DNA of 18,211 nucleotides. Origin: DAOTKC01 sp035449045. Its GTDB lineage: Bacteria > Bacillota > Clostridia > Christensenellales > CAG-917. Below the pieces are notes generated by a model. That model ran no database searches, had not been told where the DNA came from, and saw only the letters and a program-made list of their open reading frames with translations. The number at the start of each line of letters is the position of its first letter. The stretch's first letter is position 1. Location: assembly GCA_035449045.1 (NCBI GenBank), contig DAOTKC010000031.1, forward strand, positions 1 to 18,211. The letters are read 5' to 3'. Positions 13,512-18,211 of the stretch are shown piece after piece. The translations under genes and the position numbers were made by a program.

Positions 13512-13544
13512 AAAAAAAACGCGGGATTTTCCCGCGGTTTTTTT
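13512..13544 (-). terminator. Intrinsic terminator of the rnf operon
   Basis: CGCGGG (13520-13525) pairs with CCCGCG (13531-13536) around a 5-base loop. Read from the minus strand it is followed by eight T (13519-13512). Seven T also follow on the plus strand, so the element is symmetrical, but only the rnf operon runs into it. Confidence 0.88.
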
Positions 13545-13597
13545 GTTTAATTGAGCATATCTTATAGATTTCGCAAGGTTAAATCCAATAGGTTTGT

Positions 13598-14395
13598 TTA
13601 CAGCGCGATTATGCATTTGACCGGACACTTTTCGTGGCAGAGGCCGCAACCGGTGCATTTTGAGTAGTCGATGACGGCAAGGTTATCAATGACGGTAATA
13701 GCGCCCGAGGGGCAGGCCCGCTGACAGGCGCCGCAGGCTATGCAACCGCGCTTGCAGATGGCGCGGACGTCTTTTCCCTTGTCGCGGCTGGAGCAGGCGA
13801 CGTAGACTTTGGCGTCCTTGGGAATGCGCTTGATAATTTTTTTGGGGCAGGCTCTTATGCAGGCGCCGCAACCAACGCAGAGCGCCTCGTTAATTTCGCT
13901 GTAACCTTTTTCGCCTACCTCGCAGGCGTGGTAGTGGCAGGCGTCGGTGCAGGAGCCCATGCCGAGGCAGCCCCAAGCGCAGACCTTTCTGCCGCCCGCC
14001 AAAAGTTCCATTGAGCGACAGTCGCCGTAGCCCATATACTCGTATTTATCGAGCGAGTCGTTGCCGCCGTGGCAGCACACCACGACGCGCGTCGGCGCCG
14101 ATTCCGTTACCGAAGCGCCCAAAATTTCGGCGATTTTAATTTTGTTTTCGGAAGAAGTGGCGGCGCACGCCTCGACGGTCGCCTTGCCCGCGGCGAGCGC
14201 GGCGGCAAAGCCCGAGCAGCCGGGATAGCCGCAGCCGCCGCAGTTGGCGCCGGCGAGAAGGGGGGCTATTTGCTCGGCTTTTTCGTCGCCTTTGACCTGC
14301 ATCAGCTTGCCTAGCGCGGATAGCAACACAGCAAACAGCGCGGCGATGCCGAAGAGCAAGCCGGTGGGTATCATGATTGCCTTAAAAATTTCCAT
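13598..14395 (-). CDS. rnfB: Rnf complex subunit RnfB (ferredoxin-interacting Fe-S protein)
   Basis: A 265-residue membrane-anchored iron-sulfur protein, the electron entry point from reduced ferredoxin into Rnf. One N-terminal transmembrane helix (about 8-28) leads to the ANCGGCGYPGC motif (Cys52, 55, 60, with Cys77) typical of the RnfB 4Fe-4S domain. A middle GCLGMGSCTDACHYHA has a cluster-like Cys143/149/153 set, with His where Pro usually follows. Three ferredoxin-type CxxCxxCxxxCP sites follow at 173-184, 218-229 and 247-258. The start has an AAGGAGGG ribosome binding site placed after the rnfA stop (10-bp gap). It is last gene of the operon, ahead of a strong terminator. Confidence 0.95.
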   Translation of the reverse strand: MEIFKAIMIPTGLLFGIAALFAVLLSALGKLMQVKGDEKAEQIAPLLAGANCGGCGYPGCSGFAAALAAGKATVEACAATSSENKIKIAEILGASVTESAPTRVVVCCHGGNDSLDKYEYMGYGDCRSMELLAGGRKVCAWGCLGMGSCTDACHYHACEVGEKGYSEINEALCVGCGACIRACPKKIIKRIPKDAKVYVACSSRDKGKDVRAICKRGCIACGACQRACPSGAITVIDNLAVIDYSKCTGCGLCHEKCPVKCIIAL

Positions 14396-14405
14396 ACCGC
14401 CCTCC

Positions 14406-14990
14406 TTATACCATGCCGGCGAAGGCGACGAACGCCATGCTCATGATTGATGCCGCGGCCAGCGTGACCGGAAAGCCCTTGAAGGGCTCGGGAACGTCGG
14501 AGCGGCGCAGTTTTTCGCGGATGCCCGCCAGTAAAAGCATGGCAAGCGTGAAGCCGACGCCCGAGAAGATGCCGTTCATAAACGCCGCGAGCAGGGTGTA
14601 GGACGCTATCTCGACATTGACGATGGCGACACCCAGCACTGCGCAGTTGGTGGTAATTAAGGGAAGGTAGATGCCAAGCGCGCTGTAAAGGGCGGGCGAC
14701 AGCTTCTTAATTATGATTTCGACCAGCTGAACCAGCCCCGCGATAATCACTATGAAAGCTATAGTGCGTATGTAAACGAGGTCTAAGGGAACCAAAATGT
14801 AGCGGTCTACCGCGAAGGTTGCAATCGACGCTATGCCCATAACGAAGATGACGGCAAAGCCCATACCGAGCGCCGTCTCCGTCTTTTGGGAAACGCCTAA
14901 GAATGCGCAAATGCCCAGGAACTGCGCCAGCACGAAGTTGTTGACGAAGATTCCCGCAACTATAATCAAGAGATATTCGTTAACGCTCAT
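14406..14990 (-). CDS. rnfA: Rnf complex integral membrane subunit RnfA
   Basis: A 194-residue protein with six hydrophobic helices, homologous to RnfE and NqrE. It forms the ion-translocating membrane core with RnfE. The two half-channel cysteines are present, in FLGICAFLGVS and TTNCAVLGVA; in solved Rnf/NQR structures these bind a buried 2Fe-2S cluster shared with RnfE. Length is typical. The ATG overlaps the rnfE stop by 4 bp, with a GGAGG site upstream in the rnfE 3' end. Confidence 0.96.
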   Translation of the reverse strand: MSVNEYLLIIVAGIFVNNFVLAQFLGICAFLGVSQKTETALGMGFAVIFVMGIASIATFAVDRYILVPLDLVYIRTIAFIVIIAGLVQLVEIIIKKLSPALYSALGIYLPLITTNCAVLGVAIVNVEIASYTLLAAFMNGIFSGVGFTLAMLLLAGIREKLRRSDVPEPFKGFPVTLAAASIMSMAFVAFAGMV

Positions 14991-15667
14991 TGCGGTGCCT
15001 CCTCTAACATTTCTGTCATGTTTTCATGGGCGTGGACGCCGCTTGCCGCTTTGGCCTTCATTTTGTCTTCGGCTTTTTTGGAAAGCCAATTGACAGCCGC
15101 AATCAAGAGTCCGAAGACGAGGAAGCCGCCGGCGGGAAGTATGAAGAATGCGGGCGCTTTTTCGGCGAATCCCGGGATTGCGAAACCGAAGATGCTGCCC
15201 GCGCCGATAAACTCTCTTATTCCGCCCATGACGATGAGGCTCAGCGTGAATCCCAAGCCCATGCCGAGGCCGTCCAAGGCGCTGTCCAAAATGGTGTTCA
15301 TCGATGCGAACGCCTCGGCGCGCGCCAGAATTATGCAGTTGACGACTATCAGCGGAAGGTAAAGGCCAAGCAGCGAATATATGTCGGGCAAAAACTTTCT
15401 CAGCACCATTTCGACGATGGTGACGAAAGTAGCGATGACCAGCATAAAAGCGGGTATCCTGACTTTGTCGGGAATAATCTTCCTTAACGCCGACACCAGC
15501 ACGTTGGAACACAGGAGAACGAAGGTGGTGCAGATTCCCATGTAAACGCCGTTCATGGCGGCCGTCGTCAGCGCCAACGTGGGGCAGGTGCCGAGAACGA
15601 GCCTGAACACGGGATTTGATTTAACTAAACCGTCGGTGAAATAACCCAGTCTGTTTTTCTTAATCAT
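14987..15667 (-). CDS. rnfE: Rnf complex integral membrane subunit RnfE
   Basis: A 226-residue paralogue of RnfA with six hydrophobic helices. The conserved cysteines are in VLGTCPTLALTT and IVVNCIILARAEAF, the second half of the shared buried 2Fe-2S site. A soluble, charged tail of about 30 residues follows the last helix. AGGAGG precedes the ATG, inside the 3' end of rnfG (8-bp overlap). Order G-E-A is the standard one. Confidence 0.96.
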   Translation of the reverse strand: MIKKNRLGYFTDGLVKSNPVFRLVLGTCPTLALTTAAMNGVYMGICTTFVLLCSNVLVSALRKIIPDKVRIPAFMLVIATFVTIVEMVLRKFLPDIYSLLGLYLPLIVVNCIILARAEAFASMNTILDSALDGLGMGLGFTLSLIVMGGIREFIGAGSIFGFAIPGFAEKAPAFFILPAGGFLVFGLLIAAVNWLSKKAEDKMKAKAASGVHAHENMTEMLEEAPQ

Positions 15668-16247
15668 TGCCGCCGCCTCCTATTGTTTTATGGCAGAAGA
15701 CAACCGCGTTGAGCGCGCCGAGCACGCCGTTGGAGGTCTTGGTGGAGCCCGAAACAGCTTCAACCTCGCCCGCGCCTTGGGCGTGTTTAGTGTAGACGAA
15801 GGCATCGAGCGCCGAAATGTCGGTGCCGATAAACTGCGTAAAAATCTTGCCCTTATCTAAAACGGCGGCGCCCAGCCCCGGCGTTTCCTTTGCCGAATAG
15901 ACGCCGATTTTTTCAATAATGCCGCCCTTCACAAGCACAAAGAGCTCCACGCTTCCGCCGTAGCCCTTGCCGCCCGCGAGATAAAGGTATGCGTCCTCCT
16001 CGCCCTCGGGCATAAGAACCGTCTTGACGTAGCCGTCGGGGCAGTCGGGGATTTCGCCCTCGAAGACGGAATAGCCCGCCGCGCCGTAAAACGCCTCGGC
16101 CTTTTTGAGTATGGTCTGGTTTTCGTCGGTCTTGGTGAAATAGTTGACGGCGCCCAAAAGCGCGCCCGCTACGATAGCGATGACCGTCAGCACCAAAAGC
16201 GACTTTAAGATGTAGTAACCCGTTGACTCTTTAAATCCGGCTTTCAT
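15660..16247 (-). CDS. rnfG: Rnf complex FMN-binding subunit RnfG
   Basis: A 195-residue membrane-anchored flavoprotein. A single N-terminal helix (about 12-34) is followed by an extracytoplasmic domain. The flavinylation motif SGSTKTS (166-172) matches the SGATxTS consensus, in which a Thr carries covalent FMN through a phosphoester bond; an ApbE flavin transferase is needed and is not in this window. GGAGG precedes the ATG. The gene is separated from rnfD by 61 bp occupied by a 22-codon frame, unlike the direct overlaps elsewhere in the operon. Confidence 0.95.
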   Translation of the reverse strand: MKAGFKESTGYYILKSLLVLTVIAIVAGALLGAVNYFTKTDENQTILKKAEAFYGAAGYSVFEGEIPDCPDGYVKTVLMPEGEEDAYLYLAGGKGYGGSVELFVLVKGGIIEKIGVYSAKETPGLGAAVLDKGKIFTQFIGTDISALDAFVYTKHAQGAGEVEAVSGSTKTSNGVLGALNAVVFCHKTIGGGGND

Positions 16248-16312
16248 ACTCCGCCTCCCCTGCCTCGAGCGCCAAAGGGAAAAAAGCGATTTATGCGTTC
16301 AAATTTCTTCAT
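16244..16312 (-). CDS. Possible 22-codon ORF bridging rnfD and rnfG
   Basis: An ATG at 16312 forms an ATGA overlap with the rnfD stop and has a GGAGG ribosome binding site 8 bases upstream. The frame encodes a very basic 22-mer (begins MKKFERINRFFPFG, then Arg/Gly-rich) and stops at a TGA overlapping the rnfG ATG. Both joints have the geometry of translational coupling, yet I know no Rnf subunit of this kind. It may be a coupling leader peptide or simply spacer that is open by chance: the same frame is also open upstream through rnfD. Confidence 0.3.
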   Translation of the reverse strand: MKKFERINRFFPFGARGRGGGV

Positions 16313-17334
16313 GCGTTCGCCTCCTTCGCCTTCCTGAGCTTGGGCTTTTTTTCCTTGCGGTATCCGAAGGGCCGCGGCTTTATGTATTTGTCGAGCAAAG
16401 GCGTCGCGATGTTCATGAGCACAATGGCGAGCGCCATACCCTCGGCGGGGCTGCCGAACTTTCGGATTATCATCGTCGTCATGCCTATGCCGGCGGCGTA
16501 AATTATGGTGCCCACCGCGGTATTGGGCGAAGTCGCGTAATCGGTCGCCATATAGACGGCGCCGAACAAAAGCCCGCCCGAAAGAAGGGACGGCAGCACA
16601 TATTCGATATCCTGATAAAACGCCAGCGAAAACACCGCCGCCGAAAGGACGGTGACGAGAGGAGTTTTCCAATCAATGACCTTCCGGACTATGAGATAAA
16701 TACAGCCGATTAAAATGGCAATGGCCGAAACCTCGCCCGCCGAGCCCGCTATGTCGCCCAAGAACAGTTTGAGCCAGTCGGCATTGCCTAGCGAGGCAAG
16801 CGGAGTAGCCGCCGTCGTCGCCGTCGTAGTCGCCGCGATGTCGAAAGTCACTATGTATTTGAAGTTATCGAACAGGGAGGCAAAGCCGTCGCCGAGCTTA
16901 ACGGGCGCGAGGAAGGAATTCATTATGAGCGGCCAGCAGAGCATTAAAAAGATTCTGCCCGACGCCGCGGGGTTGGCAAAGTTTCTGCCGATGCCGCCGA
17001 ACAGCATCTTGACGATGGCGATTGCGAACACCGCGCCCACCATGGGAACATAAAAGGGCACGACGGGAGGTAGGCAGAGCGCCAAAATCAATCCCGTCAC
17101 CACCGCCGAAAGATCGTCCACGGTAGAGGGCTTTTTTCTCGCCTTGCAGTATAAAAACTCCGTCAAAACGGCGGTGCCGGCCGCAAGAAGCGCCAAAAAC
17201 AGCGGATAGAACCCGAAAATCAGCACCGATGCCACCAGCGGACAGGAGAGCGCGATTATGACGTCGAGCATAATGGCTCTTGTCGTTTTGGGCGAGGTTA
17301 TGTGGGGAGAAGAGGATACAATAAGCTTTCTCAT
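16309..17334 (-). CDS. rnfD: Rnf complex integral membrane subunit RnfD
   Basis: A 341-residue NqrB/RnfD-family membrane protein with about nine to ten hydrophobic helices, carrying covalent FMN and forming part of the ion pathway. The N-terminus SSSPHITSPKTTRAIMLDVI is the family signature. GRNFANPAASGRIFL lies in the middle, and the flavinylation site is in TATTAATPLA (171-180, likely Thr177). Length is normal. It starts one base after the RnfC stop codon, with AAGGAGAAAGG upstream. The C-terminal tail is basic and cytoplasmic. Confidence 0.95.
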   Translation of the reverse strand: MRKLIVSSSPHITSPKTTRAIMLDVIIALSCPLVASVLIFGFYPLFLALLAAGTAVLTEFLYCKARKKPSTVDDLSAVVTGLILALCLPPVVPFYVPMVGAVFAIAIVKMLFGGIGRNFANPAASGRIFLMLCWPLIMNSFLAPVKLGDGFASLFDNFKYIVTFDIAATTTATTAATPLASLGNADWLKLFLGDIAGSAGEVSAIAILIGCIYLIVRKVIDWKTPLVTVLSAAVFSLAFYQDIEYVLPSLLSGGLLFGAVYMATDYATSPNTAVGTIIYAAGIGMTTMIIRKFGSPAEGMALAIVLMNIATPLLDKYIKPRPFGYRKEKKPKLRKAKEANA

Positions 17335-17335
17335 A

Positions 17336-18199
17336 TCAAATACCTTTCTCCTTTATCGTTTTTTTAGTGAGCCTGATGACTTGAACCAGCGGCCGCTTGG
17401 CGGGGCAAACGTAGCTGCAGGCGCCGCACTCGATGCAGTTTAAAACGCCCGCCGCCTTGACGGAGGCGAACTCGCCTTGCTCGTAGAGGCTCTCGAACAC
17501 CATCGGCATTAAGTTCATGGGGCAGCATTTGTGGCAGGATGCGCAGTTAATGCACTGCGTCATCGGCCGCTCGCTTATTTCGGCGTCGGTCAGGAAAAGA
17601 AGCGCCGAGGTGCCCTTTACCACGCTCGCCGAAAGGTCGGATTGCGCCATGCCCATCATGGGCCCGCCCGAAAGTATCTTTGCGACGGCGTCCTCTTCGG
17701 CGTTGCCCTTTAAGTTGTCGTAAATGAATTTATAGGGAGTTCCTGTATAAACATAATAGTTGCCGGCGTGCTCAACGCCGCCCCCCGAAACGGTGACGGC
17801 GCGCATTATCGGCGGCCGCCCTTTTTCAACGGCCTCGCACACCGCGAGCGCCGTCTGAATGTTGAGGACGGTGACGCCTACCGCGGCGGGAAGCCCGCCC
17901 GCAGGCACGCGGCGGCGCGTAAGCGCGTAAATAAGTTGCTTCTCGGCGCCTTGGGGGTATTTGGTCTTGAGCAAGACCACTTTGATGTCGGGCGGCAAGA
18001 CGGCGGCCGCGGCGAAGCCGGCCGGAGTCAGCATGGAGCTTTCGATGTGGATGTGGCTGTCGATCAGGCCCGGTAAGATGAAGTGGCTGTAGCGGCTGTG
18101 GTCCTCGCTGACGGCGCTGATGCGGCCGTCCTTGATGCGCACATGGCCGGGAAAGATGCGTCCCGCCACCACGCCCAGGATGTTGCCGGCAATCTCCAT
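17336..18199 (-). CDS. rnfC: Chimeric RnfC: adenine deaminase-like start joined to RnfC C-terminal part
   Basis: A 287-residue frame made of two unrelated parts. Residues 1 to about 68 read like the start of an adenine deaminase or related amidohydrolase: GNILGVVAGRIFPGHVRIKDG, then FILPGLIDSHIHIESSMLTP with the HxH metal motif. From about residue 70 it is ordinary RnfC: VVLLKTKYPQGAEKQLIYAL, an SLBB-like region (about 132-160), and two 4Fe-4S sites CINCASCHKCCP (216-227) and CIECGACSYVCP (255-266). RnfC is normally about 430-450 residues. The missing N-terminal part holds the barrel-sandwich region and the Gly-rich FMN/NADH-binding segment. Ribosome binding site GGAGG and ATG belong to the deaminase part. 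Leu codons are CTG in 3 of 5 cases before the joint and 2 of 18 after (hand count). Either a real deletion fusion or an assembly join; NADH chemistry is unlikely in this form. Confidence 0.85.
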   Translation of the reverse strand: MEIAGNILGVVAGRIFPGHVRIKDGRISAVSEDHSRYSHFILPGLIDSHIHIESSMLTPAGFAAAAVLPPDIKVVLLKTKYPQGAEKQLIYALTRRRVPAGGLPAAVGVTVLNIQTALAVCEAVEKGRPPIMRAVTVSGGGVEHAGNYYVYTGTPYKFIYDNLKGNAEEDAVAKILSGGPMMGMAQSDLSASVVKGTSALLFLTDAEISERPMTQCINCASCHKCCPMNLMPMVFESLYEQGEFASVKAAGVLNCIECGACSYVCPAKRPLVQVIRLTKKTIKEKGI

Positions 18200-18211
18200 T
18201 TCAATCCTCCG

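Noticed and set aside
15024..15512. A 162-residue frame inside rnfE on the same strand
   Set aside because: Out-of-frame shadow of a well-supported membrane protein gene, rich in Arg and His with no domain.
16244..16672. A 142-residue minus-strand frame overlapping rnfD
   Set aside because: The part inside rnfD is an Arg/His-rich shadow; only the last 22 codons, beyond the rnfD stop, are worth separate mention.
18040..18199. A stand-alone adenine deaminase gene at the right edge
   Set aside because: Only about 68 residues of the family are present before the frame passes into RnfC, and the catalytic remainder is absent.

Overview
The window looks like chromosome from an anaerobic, Gram-positive-type bacterium of the Clostridia (Bacillota), probably an uncultivated gut or sediment lineage. 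The case rests on four things: a six-gene Rnf operon in the clostridial order C-D-G-E-A-B; an L27 ribosomal protein with an N-terminal extension and a neighbouring Prp protease; the radical-SAM/DUF2344/RNase G/L21-Prp-L27 neighbourhood typical of Clostridia; and a SpoIVFB-type membrane protease. Coding DNA is moderately GC-rich and intergenic DNA is AT-rich. No tRNA, rRNA, CRISPR array, IS element or prophage gene was seen.

Layout, left to right. Almost everything is on the minus strand, so transcription runs right to left. 1-1331: a partial NYN-domain protein behind an 8-oxoguanine DNA glycosylase with its own promoter. 1444-2508: rplU-prp-rpmA with a promoter, an L21-type leader and an intrinsic terminator. 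2685-7767: a second unit, ROK sugar kinase, radical SAM protein, DUF2344 protein and RNase G, with a strong promoter ahead of the kinase. 7936-8927: minD-minE. 8928-9261: a 334-bp non-coding, partly structured divergent region. 9262-10190: the only plus-strand genes, an 80-residue one-helix protein and a SpoIVFB-like M50 protease. 10196-13413: Ppx/GppA phosphatase, Maf pyrophosphatase and an MreB-like protein, tightly overlapping, behind a consensus promoter with an intrinsic terminator inside the leader. 13512-18199: the rnf operon, ended by a hairpin terminator.

Functionally, the 1.4-13 kb part is a rearranged version of the maf/mre/min/spoIVF/rplU-prp-rpmA neighbourhood of Bacillus subtilis, linking cell shape, division-site selection, sporulation-type proteolysis and ribosome maturation. 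The rnf operon encodes a membrane ferredoxin:NAD+ oxidoreductase that couples reduced ferredoxin to ion pumping.

The most striking anomaly is at the right edge. The first rnf gene encodes a chimera: about 68 residues resembling the start of an adenine deaminase (amidohydrolase) joined in frame to the C-terminal two thirds of RnfC. The RnfC N-terminal region is missing, and codon choice changes at the joint. This is either a genuine deletion/fusion or an assembly join. Other points of note are a terminator in the ppx leader, a minimal gene in the spoIVFA position, a possible structured RNA or repeat in the divergent region, a diverged MreB, and a 22-codon ORF wedged between rnfD and rnfG.
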